The notes under the pieces were generated by a model that was not told the DNA's origin, ran no database searches, and was given only the letters and a program-made list of their open reading frames with translations. A program made the translations under genes and the position numbers. This document shows positions 48,880 to 63,059 of a stretch of DNA of 64,000 nt, one piece after another. Source of the DNA: Phellopilus nigrolimitatus (lineage: Eukaryota > Basidiomycota > Agaricomycetes > Hymenochaetales > Hymenochaetaceae); the NCBI GenBank assembly GCA_021029095.1, contig JAJOHG010000092.1, positions 1-64,000 on the forward strand. Direction: 5' to 3'. Numbering within the stretch: position 1 is the first letter of the stretch; every line of letters begins with the position of its first letter.

Positions 48880-51600
48880 TTTAAAAGGCCAAATACAAAC
48901 AAACAAACAAGGCCCGCGCATCGGCGGGAGCCCCGATGACCCCGACCCCATCACAGCCCATGTATGGTATGGTATGCACAGCCGCTTACAAGCTTTCTGC
49001 TGATCTCCCAGGTCACATCAGCTTCCTCTGCCGAGCCACGGACGCATATCCGTCCGTCCAATTCTTAATCCGTCGAAGTGCCGTGCACGACGCCAGCTCC
49101 CCGTCGCTATCGCCGTCCCCGCTCGAACGTTTCCGTGACCCCCCTCATCATCAGCCGGATCTCAAACGCGGATTCTAACTTTGATCGTCTTTTCTTCTCT
49201 GGCTCTCTTCCAGGTGTTCTTCCCAAAAGCAACGAGTTTCTCTGATCATCAAACCGAACAAATATCCGGGCAGGGCTTCCAAATCTCCCATTGACATAGT
49301 CTGTATCAACGGGATCAACAATCGAAGCCACAGATCTTGATCTCTGGATCTGAAAACGGGCTATCTAATCGCCTCTCTTTCCCTCACTCCAGAGCAAAGT
49401 GCAGCACCGCCCACCGACCCCGCCAACACGCAGCTGTGCAAGCGAAGCAGCGAGCGCGTCGCCCGTCGCGACCCACCTCTCCACCAGCCAACGCACTCTC
49501 AAAAAAACGCGCGCGACGTTCGCGGCCGCTGACCCACCCCGCGCCAACCAACGCTCGCCATCATTCCAACCTATCTATCTATCAGCCTGCAGCACCACAT
49601 CCTGATCCCTCCAAATCTTCCGCCTCGCCTATCTGGCCGAAACCGCTTCCTTCCCCGCCTTCTAGCCTTTCCTTTCTTTGTTTGCCGTCTCACCCCCCGC
49701 CTCCCTTCGCCCGGGCGCAATGGAACGCAAAGCCAGGAGCTCGGAGCCAGGATCAACCATCCAGGGCCAGTGCGAAGCGCATCTAACTTCTAACTTCTAA
49801 GCTCTAAGTATATGTACTTCGAGCCTAGTCCAATGTGTACCGCTGCTATGCCTCAATGTTCATGGTTCGCACGCACGCCCGCACCACGGGCGCTTACGCA
49901 AGCAGCGTCCCGCGATCGCGACGTTTCCGCTGGCTGATTCTGCACACCTAACTCTTGACGGTGCGCGCCAGCGACGCCGCGGCGGCGTTGGAATATACTT
50001 GTCCCGTCCTAGAACTAAGCGTGGTTTCAGACGACTCCGTAGCCTCCGTGCACGTCTCCCGGCGCTTGACACCCGTTTCACCAGCGCCGCGTCCTAGTCC
50101 CGTCCTAACCGGCTACACGACGTAAACAGCACAAACAGTCGCTCCGCCATCCATCCATCCATTTGTCAAAAAAGAAAGAAGATGAAAATAAAAAAAACTG
50201 GCAATGACATCGAGAGATCAACACAGGATCGACAAAAATAACACAAATACATAATATACGAAGATTGGGACCGCCTGTCATCTGATTTTTTTTCTTTCCT
50301 TCCTGCTCTCTCCCTTTCTATTCAAGCATCGTTGGTGCCTCGATCACCAGGGGGGCCCACAACAGCCACACATCATCCTCGGCGGGACAGCTCCGTCTGG
50401 CAGCGAAGCCCACCCTATTCGCGGATCCGTGCCTTTGCGCTCCTATTTTTCTCGTCTCCCGGTTCATTCTTATGCTAGTTTGCTTGATGCCTGGATGACG
50501 TGGCGCAGCCTTCATCGCGGGCCTGTTTCCATCTGCTCGACACACACACTCTCGAAAAAAGTATGTGCTGTCTCCCGAAATCGGAGAAACCATGGTCACA
50601 CATCCACATCCACATCTCCATCTCCATCCATCTCCATCCCGACCATCTCAAAAAAAAAACCCTGCTCCGCCGTAGCTTTACTCCCAGCGCTCCAGCCTCA
50701 AAAACAACCGCCCATCCCAAATCCCAAAGCCCAAATCTTCAAATTCCAATAACAGAGACGGCTCCGCCTCCTTCTCAAAAATAAAAAAAGCAATTCTCGT
50801 CGACTTGCCGCAGGCACGATCACGAATCACGATCACTGTTCGCGGCCCCCCGAAATAAATCACGTCAGGGGGAGGGGGGGAGGTGCTTCTATTCTCCATC
50901 CTCGCCCAGCTTCGAAGCCGCTCGCCCCTCGGGCTCGAAGCCCCAGGTACTCGCGAAGTCTGCCTGGCTCTGGCCACGCACGCGGCGCCGGGCCTTCATT
51001 ACGCTATCGCGGGACACAGCAGCCGCTTTCCCGCCATCCCTCCTCCACCTTCCACCTCCCAGCCTGTCGGGAGCCGGGAGCTGGGAGCCTCGTCTCCGCA
51101 CGCACGCAGCGCCGCAGAGCTTGCCACATAGGCCAAGTACATGTACAGCAGCGAGCCACTGAGGAAAGAAAAGGGCAGCTTCTGAGCTTCTGCGCTCCGA
51201 GCTTGCTCTGCGGGGGGTTGGGAAGCGTCGAGAAGCGTCGAGGGGAGGTGCAGGCACGGCTTTTCGTGCTTGAAATGAGGACCGTCCTTCCGTGCGCTTC
51301 GCGCTTCGGCTGGCCCTTGGGCCCCTGGCTCGGGGCGCCGAGCTCTGAGCCACAGAGGCTTCCGAACACTGTCACGCGACCTCCTCCGCTCAAGGAATTC
51401 TCGACCCGTCTTCATGCAGACATTACCCTTCCTTTTTTTTGTTCAGTTCCTGAGGTCTGGTTCTTTTGCGCGGCGCATTGCGCGTGCCTCGAGAACCTAG
51501 CGAGGGAGGAATGCACATGTACAGATATGAGTAAACTTCGAGTTCTCCGGGTCGCGCTCACAGGCCCTGTACATAATTTGTTCTTCTTGAATAGAAACGT
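48880..51600. repeat. Block G, long form, inverted
   Basis: Inverted match to 31.5-34.3 kb, including conserved AGATCAAG-type patches near 49200-49350 and the long GC-rich segment at 50.9-51.4 kb. No frame is kept among copies. Confidence 0.5.
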
Positions 51601-51821
51601 TTCTTGTCAAAAGCGCTGGGTCGTCTAAGAGCGATATGAAGTGATGCAAATGATTAAAAAACAATAAGATTGCATTTCGAGAACACGATCAAGTTCTTGA
51701 AAAAGACCATAGATGCAGAGGTTAGAAAGTCATTTAACAGTGCATACAGGCAGTACAAATTTGGCGTCAACGGCAGAAGGATGCGTTCCGCCTGCGAGAT
51801 ACATACAGTTGCAGTTGTGAA

Positions 51822-52128
51822 TTACAAAAACTCATCGAATTTAGGGATCTCGAGGCGGGCGCCGCGCCTTGAAAAGATCATAGCTATCGGCCTGTCGGAG
51901 TCGAGCTCCTCTTCATCTTCCTCGGTGTTCTCCTCGACACTATCACCCTCGAACTCAAAGCTTCCTGGGAGGAAACAAGCGGAGAGCGGCGAAGGCCTGT
52001 ATCTGGGCGGGCTGGCAATATTTCTTCGCCTCTTGCTCTGGTTTATCTTTCTCTTGTTCCTGTCCATTAGGTGGCGAGAAAGCGTCCTACGGATATGGAG
52101 TACAGCTTCCGGCGTAAGGAAGTTGTTG
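51822..52128 (-). pseudogene. Gene C, 5'-deleted fragment, inverted
   Basis: Same junction between the C upstream region and exon 4 as at 30944. The C-terminal frame is open (ends KFDEFL-stop at 51822). Confidence 0.8.
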
Positions 52129-52431
52129 ATAAAGATGAGAAGAATGTCACAATGGCGTCGGACTCGTATAAGATTGTGGCGGGATCACGTGAGCGTGTTC
52201 GACGACCATTATACTATTGCTAGCTTGCATATGAACGCTTGTACATGTATAAGAAGAGATTTATAGTTGCTAGGACCAGAAATAAATGGATGGTATTCTT
52301 ACAGTAAACAGACAACGGTAGCATGTAAAGTCGTAAGCAGAATGGGAAACACTTCGTGCGATGGCTTCGTTGCGATCGGACACGATGCTGTACGGCGTAG
52401 ATTTGAGATTATCGAGTAGGTCGTTTGGATT

Positions 52432-54286
52432 TTAGATGAGAAGGAACGTATGGGAGTGGGAAAAGTGATGCAGGGTGTCGCAGACTTGTATCCGCATGCC
52501 GCCGTACGATATATGTGGCAGAATATTTGAGAAAGCCGCCGCCAGTGCTTGGCTGGGACCAGCGCTACCTGATTCCAGTTTGTCGATGCGGCCGGATGAA
52601 TCGTCATTGAGCACTAGCAGACATAATCGTCCGCCACCTTGCTCCTCTTTCGAATTTCTGTTTTTGACTTCCCATTGGCGAGCTTCGACCTGGCCGTACA
52701 GTTGCAATTCTTGGCTGGTGAAAAACGGCGGCAGATGATAAGAGCGCTTCTCGTCAACGAAGGGCGTGAAGGCTGCTCTCAAAGCGATGATGTGCTCGCA
52801 TCATAATTGATATTGCCCTCATACCGCATCGGCGAGCTCCTCACTGAAGCCATCTGAGCAAGTACGCTTCGGAAGCCAACGCCGCCACAGCAAAGCTAAT
52901 CATTCGAAGTCCGAGTGCCATTCACAGACGTCCACAGATATGGGCTCTTATCGGAGAGCGCAGAAGAGCTTAATGAGTGCGGAACTGGGCTTGATGGACC
53001 TGTGTCACGGCCGTCGATATTCGTGTAATGTTTGATTGCTCCACTTGTGCTGAGCCTATCACTTGCGCGGGCGGTATCGAGGCGTTCATTGTGTTGATCC
53101 TCGCTTTCAGGTTCCGATAAGCCATATGGTTCATCTGCATAATCGGTGAAGTATGAGAATTATAGCCAGGCAGATTCAAATAGAGCATCATACCTCGCAA
53201 GTCCAATCGCGGTCAACCTGGACCAGGTATTAAGAGTTCGACTGATATCCGCACTGGCCAGATAGCGAAAGAGCTTAACAATCAAGCAGGTCGAGGAGTA
53301 GACGAAAGGAATGAGATTACGTGACCATTTCTTGCTCTACAAAAACGCGAACACTGCGTGAAGAAAACAGTAGCGCCTTATGTCCAATGTTCTAAGATTT
53401 TGCCCTAGTGGACCGACGAGAAGGCGAGAGAAAACATCGGTCGTAAAGTCCGTGATAAGAGCTTGGCAGGTGGTGAGTGCGGAAGCAGTAGAACGTCCAT
53501 CGAATATGATGGCCATGGTCATCCGAACCTTGGAAGCTGCCTTGGGTACCGCTTCAAGCTCGAGACGATGGTAAGAAACAAAGACCAGAAGAGTGAAGGC
53601 TGGCACGTATATCAACAGAGCAAGGTATCCACTTAAGTGAAGCCATTTTGATGAAGTAGGTTGGGAAACAATGCATGACGCAAATTAGGAGGACGCGAAA
53701 AAACTCGTCAACGATCGGAAGAATGGTAGATGTCGAAAAGGTACCAAACAACTTCACGATGAATCGAGCGATTGAGTCTAAGCTTCCACCAGTATCGGCC
53801 TTATTTCTTGCCTTCGAAACATGCCGCACGTCAAGAGGATCTCGGGATGGACTACCAACTGACTGGACGCAGTGTACTTGCGGCGAGACGACGTCAAACA
53901 TTGTGAGCGTTCCAGCGGATACAATTCTCGGACCAGATTCCAAAAAGATATGGAGACCCGTACAGTTCGGTCCTTAAGGTGTACACGCCCGCCATCGTGC
54001 TCAGATCGGAGTCGTCGTCGACGGGAGAGGGAATGATCGGGACTATGCGGCGTCACGACACGCGGACGTGACACCGATGATGAGCTGGCCGCAGCGCAAT
54101 CAGCTGCAAATTCTGCTTAAAAAAGATATCTTGGATCTGGCTTGCTTCGTCGTATATCCTGTGCTCGGTATATCTGCGCTCCTTTGCCGTCATTGTCGAG
54201 CTCAGTCGGCTTCGAAAAAGAAATCAATCAAGCAAGGCTCGCCGCTCGCGGAAATTTGACTCACCAGAAGCTCAGCCGAATGTACC
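52432..54286 (-). CDS. Putative gene H, middle right copy
   Basis: The last exon is open at 52782-52432 (AAFTPFVDEKRSYHLPP ... HSHTFLLI-stop). Segments at 53337-53615 and 53554-53943 are open. The segment near 53000-53200 has small deletions compared with units 2 and 3. Structure unresolved. Confidence 0.35.
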
Positions 54287-55576
54287 TCAAGCATGGTCTC
54301 CTGATGCTATTGTGGACCTCGAAGAAGATGCTGGACGGCGCTGACGACGAGGCTAGAGAGTTTGTCCTCTGATGTCGGCCTAATCTCTTATCAATACAGC
54401 GTAGCCTGGAAGAACAAAATGGTGACCTGCCGTTGCGGTCTACTGAGTAACTCGGGATCATCAATCACGGAATATGGTAGCTTGAACCGTCTAGGAAGCT
54501 GAAGGGCAAATTTACGATAAAGAGCCATCGTAGAACCCAAGACAGGCCCGAGTGCTCACCTTTGACTGGCGGAGTAAAGGTGCGAATCTTCAACGTCGAG
54601 AGAGTAATCGAGTTCACTCACAACTCTGCTACACAGACCATCCGCCGTTAGCATCGTAGAGAACGTATCCCGAATGCGAATTAACCTTAGCATCTAGGGC
54701 GTCCTCGCCATCTTGCCATCTCCGGCCATCTCACCATCTAGTATGATGACGCTACAAATGATGAGCTTAGGTATCACTAGAGAAACCCCAGGAGATACGT
54801 ACATAGACGATAGACCAATGATAGAATAGACGTCGGTAAGTAGTTTGGGACTTTCTGAACTAATTCGTCGAGCTGATTGCTATTACGGTATGTATCCTGT
54901 AGATGGAGTTAGACTTCTGAATAACAATAGAATGACAGACATACACCATATGTTCGATGCTTGAGGCTTTCTGCATGGCCAATGCTTGATAACTCAACTC
55001 GAAAAGGCTTGAATCACCGTCTCTGCGATGTCGCCTGGCGTGTGCAGAATGAGTGAGTACAGAACATGGCTAGACGACAAGAGGGAATGCTCACCGAAGT
55101 GTAGGGAATCGGCCATCGTGCGGTTCGCCTGTTGAAACGGCCCGTCAACCAGCAAGACGAAAGGAATCTCCTTGCGTTGAAACCGCGAGTTATGCAGCGT
55201 TGCTTGTCGAGTTTCCTTTGAGATCGATACTCGTGCAACTCCGCGCAGGGGCAATGGTACTGAGCTGCAAGTCCGCACCACAGGTCTAAGCAACGGTGGA
55301 TTTTCATCTTTCTTTACAGGTTGAAACTACCACCTAGTGCACTACGAAGCCGCAAGATGAACCGAAGCACCTTCTAGAGATCCTGAGCTTGATATCGCAC
55401 TTATTTGAACAGATATTGAAGGATCGCTGTCAAAATTCAAACCCTCAGTCCCCTTGCGCGAGATTGGAGGCAAAATGATGCAATACATACCTCAAGTCTA
55501 AGATAAAATCAAAGCAAAGGTACGCTTTTCTCATGTTTCCCGATAGGATATGTTTAATCGTCGTCCGCGGAGCCAT
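54287..55576 (-). pseudogene. Gene E, middle right copy
   Basis: Start MAPRTTIKHILSG at 55576 with exons 1-3 open, as in the copy at 44.8 kb; the 44.25-44.55 and 54.99-55.29 kb segments give almost identical translations. It shares the CAC acceptor lesion. Terminal TGA at 54287-54289. Confidence 0.55.
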
Positions 55577-55874
55577 TGTGGCTCAATGACTGAGCTTGTC
55601 TAAACGATTCTCAACTCCACTAGAAAGCTCGTCGACACACAGATACCTATCTTTGCAACTTGGGCGTCTTACTGGCCGGGTTCGGAGCTAGAAATGTCGA
55701 TGGTTGTTACTGAAGACCTGGTTCTCGGGGGGTTCGTTCGGGTTGCAGTCACGGGACGTCACACATAAATTCGTGTGGCCAAGTCAACATCTTCGTTCGT
55801 TCGCGCTTTCATCTGTCCACTCACACCTTCCCCTCACATCCGTCCTTCTCCCCTCATCTTCTCCTCTTACAAAC
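55577..55874. promoter_or_regulatory. Divergent promoter between E and A, middle right
   Basis: 298 bp; same motifs as at 44.8-45.1 kb. Confidence 0.45.
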
Positions 55875-57820
55875 ATGCCTTCTTCACAGCTACCTGGAAA
55901 TCCTGATGTGCCGCTGGTCCCAGTGGCCTCCTCGGACTGCAACTTTGTGTCTATTCTATTCAGCACCGCTCAAATTCTTGTACATTTTTTGCACGATTCT
56001 CTTTGACATTGACTTGGATGCTGATAATGCGCTTTGTTAGGCTGGAGCGACAGTCGGTCAAAGCTACAATTCTCCGCATGACAATCGCCTGAACGACAGT
56101 CCTTTGCACGACACGGGTATTCTAGTAGACGAGTTTTTCCACAGGACGGAAGAGTTCACGGTCTCCGACTGTATTGACCCCGCTCTGCTAATGCTAAACC
56201 CAGCCAATACCTTCTCGATCGGAAATCAGGAGGTATTCGAGGCAGGTGGGGTTGTAGAGCTAGGACGAGGTTCGAACCGTATGTCCTTTGTAAAGCCATT
56301 TAGTTGACTTGTCTAATGCATGCACCACAGATAGTGGAGAGTACCAATATGGTCATCAAGAAGACGGTCAACCCGACTTGTCTCCCGGCCCCGACACTCT
56401 TCCGGCAATGCTGCCCGCACAGAGGGCCTACCCGACTCCACCTTCGGAAAGTCCACCATACAATCCTCTTACAAGCCATCCTAGCTATGACGCGTCTCCT
56501 GCGACCGAATTATTTGCTCCATTTCCGTGGGGAGACGGGAATCATTCGCGGCCAGATCAAGGCAACGGCATGTCGACAGAAGCGACACGTACGAGCCAAG
56601 CGACGCCGCAAACGCGAAATAGAAGAGCAGCGACTACTCCTCGTATAGCTTCCTCGAGCCAGGCACTCGAGATGTGCGAACAAGGCCCTCCGTATTCATC
56701 GCGCCAGTACGGGGCACACACCCTTTCTTCCGTGCCTACCGCTCTAGCTTTCCCAGCATCCGAGATGGACGCACAGACCATTGCTATGCCCGAATTCGTT
56801 GAAGGCTCCAGCAGCGGAGCTCCAGCAGCGCACGCCCCCCGTTCGAGCAAGGCGGGACCGTCGAGGACCGAAAAGACGAAAAAGGCTGCTCGCGCGAGTA
56901 AGTCCGGGCCTTCGAAAGCGAAAAAGACAGGGAAAGCCGTTCGTCTGACTGCAGCGAGTCCGTACGGTGCTCCAGAAGATGCTTTCAGGATGACCGAGCC
57001 AAGGGCTCCCAATCCTCACCAGGATCCCACTCTCAACACCTTCACCCTCCCTGCCATCCCAGGTTTCCTACCGTCCGGGAACGATTCTAATGTACAAAAC
57101 ATGCCCGAGTTCGTTCAAGGCTCGAGCAGAGGAGCTGCAGCAGCAAACGCTCCTCGTTCGAGCAAGGCGGGACCGTCGAGAACGCAGAAGTCGACGAAGG
57201 CCACTCGCAAGAGCAAGGCGAAGAACACAGCGAAGGCCGTTCGTCTGACTTCAACGAATCCGTACGGTGTTCCCGAAGACGCGTTCGGGATGCCCGAGCC
57301 AAGAGCTCCTACCGCATCGCACCAGGACCACCGTCCCACCACCTTCGCCCTCCCTGCCGTCCCGGATTTCCCGGCGCCCTGGAACGATGCGCGGGCGAAT
57401 GTATTGCCTGACTTCATTGAGGGCTCGAGTGGAGGAGCACCAACAAATGCTCGCGCGAGCGAGGCGGGACCGTCGAGGACGGAAAGGACGACGAAGACCA
57501 CTCGTGTGAGCAAGGCAAGGCCGTCAAAGGCCAAGAACACAACGAAAGCCGCTCCTCAGGCTGCAGCTCCGGAAGCTCCGCGACTCTACTGCGATTACGC
57601 CGGGTGCAGCGTTTCATGTAAGAACTCCAATGAACTGCGGAGGCACAGAGTCGGATGTCCACGCGGGCCTGACGGTGGGGCGAGTGCAAGGGCGAATTGC
57701 CCATATTGCGACTTGACATACAGTCGCTTTGACGCGATGCAACGGCATTGCATTAAAGATCACCCAGGCTCTGTAGTGCCAATCAAAGAGCGCGAGAGAG
57801 GAAAGGGCAAGAAGAAATAG
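55875..57820 (+). CDS. Gene A, middle right copy: zinc-finger protein, ~607-610 residues
   Basis: Exons 55875-55979, 56041-56278 (or 56269 with the alternative donor) and 56331-57820 are in phase with either donor. Both donors (GTTCGA and GTATGT) are present here. Three internal repeats; the last repeat and finger 1 (CDYAGCSVSCKNSNELRRH) match the unit 1 copy more than the inner right copy, so the gene is itself a mosaic. Finger 2 and the basic tail are intact. Confidence 0.75.
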
Positions 57821-58633
57821 GGGAATCCCGCACCCCGTCTCGTATGTCATCTTCATCATCGCCGGATTCCTTTCCATTTGTTTCCACGATTTGTACAGCT
57901 TTTTCCTCCGCCTTCGCGTCCGGTGTGTATGTGACCTTGGCTTGTTTAGTCTATCTCGTTCTCTATTTTATTTCCTCATTTATGTTGTCTGCATCTTTTG
58001 AATACCGAATATTTTCGCGACTTTCTATTCCCCTATCCATTTATCACCTTTTCCCCTTTGTTACCTCGATTTCTGCTTTCGTGACTAGTGTAGCCTCGGC
58101 GTGTTTACTGGACTAGGATCCTGTTTTTGTTCCGCAAGTTATGTTGTCTGTATTTATACTAAATCTCCGAACATTTATATCTAACAAGAGTCTCATCTGT
58201 CGCAATGTCTGGTTGGTGATAACGTGTCAAGCGTTCGATGTTCTTTACCCCTCTAAAATCGCCGCATTCGTCACGAATGCGACACGACTCAAGCTCGGCC
58301 GCGTAATCTCTGGTCTCATATCCAGCAAGATGCTTTTGATGATTGCACTTTGCAGAAATCTCATCCGAAAAGATCTGCTATTGGTATAGCATATTATGAG
58401 AAGGAGTTTATGCTAGATGTCATAAGAGTACTACTGTCTAGGAGAGAAATGACTGATAGTTCGATCGGAGGAAAAAGACGAAGACAGAAAGTGAACTACT
58501 TCGTGACGATGTGAACAAGCGTGTGGCTGAGGGAAACAGAAACCGAACGAGCTCATGACGAAAGGAACTTTTCTAGAGAGTGTCCGGCATGGCATGAGAA
58601 AGTGATATATCAAGTATGGCTGAGACAGACCTG
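57821..58633. other. Convergent A-D intergenic region, outer right
   Basis: A 3' flank, hairpin at 58263-58281 and the clear empty site (single TA) for the first MITE near 58600-58615. No gene seen. Confidence 0.5.
58263..58281. repeat. Hairpin between A and D
   Basis: Arms CGCATTCG and CGAATGCG around TCA. Confidence 0.6.
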
Positions 58634-59317
58634 CTAAGCCGGGGCGCGCAAGAGGCACTTCACGCTTCCATGGACATTCTTCGACCACCCCTTTTTCTCG
58701 CACGCGCGTACCCGTTCAGAGTCGACTGGAAGGTTCCTCAACCGACGCATGAAAAAACCAGAGTGCACGTAGCCGATGTCTTTGTAATAGTAGTCTGACT
58801 GCACACGTCCACACGCGCAGAAGTGAAAACTACCACTGTGCGTCAGCGCATGGGTTTTGAGCGACTGACTGGTGCGGTATGTCCGGCCGCACCCTTCGTA
58901 ATCGCAAGCAAAGCTCCTCTCGGCCGAAATGGTGTACATGCTACTGGTTTCTTCTGCTTTACACGGAGAACACAAGAGGTCGAGGATAAAGTGATGCGCT
59001 GCGGACTGGGATGGAAGGAAATTGTATTTTGCCGCATTTGTCGTAGCGTTTGTCGAAAGTGCTATTGTGTCCGGTGAAAGGGAGCCCTAACGCGAAATAT
59101 TCGGTGATTGCGATAGCTCGGGAGTATCGAGAGATGAGGGTGAACGTTCTGACTCTTCTTCGCTCAGGTACTCAAAGCCGTCCGAGTCTGAGTCTTCGAA
59201 TTCTCTCCGCGCGAAGTTGAATACACTTGGAATAAGATCCGAAAGCAGGTTGCTACTGACAAAAAGGGTTTTTCCGAATTCGCCAAATATGTTCTCGTCT
59301 TCGAAATCGAATGACGT
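58634..59317 (-). pseudogene. Gene D, outer right copy: start lost and in-frame TAG
   Basis: Exactly 684 bp, like unit 2, and the same TAG codon interrupts the frame (59089-59087). The start codon is ACG instead of ATG. The C2H2 finger (CDYEGCGRTYRTSQSLKTH) and C-terminus are otherwise intact; a 64-codon frame over the finger region has the same translation as in unit 2. Confidence 0.75.
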
Positions 59318-59799
59318 CTTGCGGTTCGTACCGTCGAGTAAACGAGTAGCTTTCGCACAAACACTCTTTTTAGGAGACGTGCCTTATACGCAAGCAATTG
59401 AATATTAGCATATCTAGAAGCTCATAGAGACCGGTCAAAGCAATCCAATCAACTACGATATGCTCTGTAGTCGATTGTCGCAAACGCACGATACGGCGTC
59501 ATAGAATCCCACTTTGGATTTCTCGGTTAGATCATTCTGGAAAAGAGTAAGAGTGCATGAGCTCAAGGTATAGACATAATTTCGCGATAACATTCTGGCG
59601 AGCCATCGAAGAAGTCACTTGGCGGCACAGCTGCGCATGTCACTCTTCTGCTTCGCTGGAATTTTCATGCGTTATCTCCACGTGAGTTATAGTGTTTTGT
59701 GTCTTATTTTGGACGCGATCTTTTATGGGCAAACTTCAGAAATTTCGAGATTTATAGCCGTGCTTGAGGTGAAAATCCAGTTTGGCATCGATTAATTTT

Positions 59800-61130
59800 T
59801 TCAAAAAAAGCCAAATACAAACAAACAAACAAGGCCCGCGCATGACGCTGCATCGGCGGGAGCCCCGACGACCCCATCACAGCCATGTAGTATGGTGTGC
59901 ACAACCGCTGACGGGCTTTCTGCTGATCTCCCAGGTCACATCAGCTTCCGCTCCTCTGTCCGTCCAAAATTCTTAGTCCGTGCACGACGCCAGCCCCCCA
60001 TCGCCATCGCCATCGCCATCGCCGCCGCCGCTCGCGGACGCTTCTCGTGACCACACCCCTCATCATCAGCCGGTCCTCAAACGCGAAATCAAACTTTGAT
60101 CGTCTTTTCTTCTCTGCTCTTTCCCAGGTGTTCTTCCAGATCCCAAAGCACGAGTTTCTCTAATCATCAAACCGAAAACAATATCCGGATAGGCTTCCAA
60201 ATCTCCCATAATCTGGATCAACGGGATCAACGATCGAAGCCACGGATCTGGATCTCTGGATTTGAACGAGCTATCTAATCGTCTCTCTTTTCCCCCTCTC
60301 CCGAGCAAAGTGCAGCACCGCCCACCGACTTCGCGAACATCCTGCTGTGCAAACATGCCAAGCAGCGAGCGTCGCCCGTCGCGATCCAAGTCTCCACCAA
60401 CCAACGCACTCTCAAAAAAACGCGTGCGACGTTCGCGGCCGCTGGCCCACCCCGTGCCAACGCCCGCATTCGGTCGGCGCGATGCTCGCCGCATCATTCC
60501 AACCTATCTATCTATTAGCCAGCAGCACCTCCGTACGCTATCACCTGCCAGCCGAGCGGGAGCAGCGCCTCGCCTCTGAACGCATACGGCGCTGCTCCGT
60601 AAGCCAGGTACATGTACAACAGCGAGCAACCGCACTCCGACTGAAGAAAGAAAGAGGCAGCTTCTGCGCTCCGAGCTTGCGCTGCGGGGGGCTTGGGAAG
60701 CTGAGAAGCGTCGAGAGAAGGCGGAGGCACGGTTCTTCGTGCTTGAAATGAGGACCGTCCTTCCGCGCTTCGGCTAGCCCTCGGGCCCCTGGTTCGGGAC
60801 CTTGAGCTTGGAGCCACTGAAGCTTTCGAGCACCTTCACGCGGCCTCGTCCATTCTGCCCACGTCCGCTCAAGGGATTCGCGACCTCTCTTAATACAGGC
60901 TTTATCCTTCCTTTTTTTGTTCAGTTCCTGATGCCTGGTCCTTTGCGCGGCGCGTCGAGCGTGCCTCGAGAACCTAGCGAGGGAGGAATGTACATGTATG
61001 TACAGATATGAATAAATTTCGAGTTCTCCGGGCCGCGCTCACAGGTCCCTGTACATAAATTGTTCTTCTTGGATATAAACTTTATTATCAAAGTGATAGG
61101 GAGCCAGCATATGGAGTGATACAATTGTTT
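59800..61130. repeat. Block G, short form, inverted
   Basis: Almost identical to 21.9-23.2 kb, including the CGATGG/CCATCG microsatellite near 59998-60030. Confidence 0.5.
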
Positions 61131-61164
61131 TTAAAAAGATTGCATTTCGAGAACGCGATCAAGT

Positions 61165-61252
61165 TCTTGAAAATGAATATGAATGAAGAGGTTAGAAAGT
61201 CATATAACTCTTGAAAATGAATATGAATGAAGAGGTTAGAAAGTCATATAAC
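61165..61252. repeat. Perfect 44-bp tandem duplication
   Basis: Two copies of 44 bp (61165-61208 and 61209-61252) in the 3' flank of C; single in other units. Confidence 0.85.
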
Positions 61253-61335
61253 AGTACATACAGGCAGTACAAAGTTGGCGTCAACGGCAGAAGCATGCGT
61301 TCCGCCTGCGAGATACATACAGTTGTAGTTGTGGA

Positions 61336-62559
61336 TTACAAATACTCATCGAACTTAGGCATTTCGAGGCGGGTTCCGCGCCTTGAAAAGATCATAGCTA
61401 TCGGCCTGTCGGAGTCGAGCTCCTCTTCATCTTCCTCGGTGTTCTCCTCGACATTATCACTTTCGAACTCAAAGCTTCCTGGGAGGAAACAAGCGGAGAG
61501 CGGTGACGGCCTGTATCTGGGTGGGCTGACAATATTTCTCCGCCTCTTGCTCTGGTCTATCTTCCTTTTGTTCCGGTCCATTAGGTGTCGAGAAACCGTC
61601 GTACGGATATGGAGTACAGCTTCCGGCGTAAGGAAGTTGTTGATGTAGTGCAAGCAGTAGGCGTCGACTAAAGACAGACCGATCGGTCCTTTGGGCGGTT
61701 CGTCCAAAATCCGGAGTGCTCTTTCTTGTGCTGTCTCCATAAAAGACCGTTCTATAGAGGTGTACCATTCCTTCCAGACTGCGGGGCCCCATAGCTCGGG
61801 AGGAGATATTGGCAGCTGAGAGCCCAGTTCTGGGATCCCCTTCGCATTTTCCACGGAGCTAACAGTATTCGCGGTCGTAAGGCTGTCGTCTCCTTTTAAC
61901 AATCATATGTTAGAATGCGAATCACTGAAAGTATCTAACTCGAAAGCATACCGTAAACATCCTCCACAGCTTCATCCTCCTTACCCGCACTGATCTCTTC
62001 TGCATGCTTCGGAGACAGCCCAGGGTACGTTCTCAAAGCAGTCTTGTATTTAGCACAGTTGAAATTTTGTACTTTAGCAGCATGAACAGGACGGTGGGTC
62101 ACGGCCTATAATCAGAGGCCACAGTCAGAACCTGCATCGTCTTCAAGAATGAAGTGCTTAGTACTTGCCACTATATTCGTAACCTTCGTACTGTGTTCGA
62201 ATGGTACCCATTCTCCGTCGGGAGATTGATAAAGAAAGGACTCGTCAATGTGATCGTTGCTTAGTACCGTTGTCCATGGCGCCAGTACATCATACTCTTT
62301 CTCGGAATCTCCAGGATCATTGAACACGTTCTGCGTACGAAGCTAAGTGGGGCTATTAGTATGTATATAGAGTTTTCTCGATGGGAGTTCGGAAATATGA
62401 CGGTAGGAGAGGGGGGAGAAAGCAAGTTTCAAACAAACGTACCTTCGACAGAACCGTCAATTTAGTGAGTGCCACAGATTGTGTCGCCTTGCGGGGGAAG
62501 ACCTCGACACATCTTCGATACTCTGGCGGACTCGAAGCAAAGGATGCTGTGTTTCCCAT
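61336..62559 (-). CDS. Gene C, outer right copy: unknown protein of 333 residues
   Basis: Exons 62559-62443, 62342-62169, 62105-61952 and 61892-61336 are in phase and all open. Intron 2 starts GCAAGT. Closest to unit 2 in length (same six extra residues) but with several replacements in the central part (KEWYTSIERSFMETAQE). CACGTG at 62814-62819. Confidence 0.7.
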
Positions 62560-63059
62560 AATGTTTGGAAGGAGGAAAATCGGAATTGTATCTTTGTGCG
62601 GCGGCGGCGGCGTCGCGGACGGCGTGCGCACTGTGGCTCGATGTGAGCTATATCGTAGAATTGATATACGGAGCAAGAAGACAGCGTAAAGACCTCTATG
62701 GTCACAGATGCTTATGAGAGTGGGTTAGATGAGTAAACGAGATGGTTCTTGTCATTGATAAAGATGAGGAGAATATCACAATGGCGTCGGACTCGTATAA
62801 GATTGTGGCGGATCACGTGAGCGTGTTCGACAACCATTATACCATCGCCTAATTAGTTTGCTTGGGAACGCTTAAATAAAAAGACTTTAATTATTGCTAA
62901 TACAGAAATACATGGACGGTTATCCTTACAATAAAAAGACAATGGTAGCATGTAAGGTCGTAAGCAGAACGGGGAACACGTTGTGATAACCTCGTTGCCA
63001 TCAGACACAAGTGCTGTACGGCGTAGATTTGAGATAATCCAGAGTGAGTCGTTTGGATT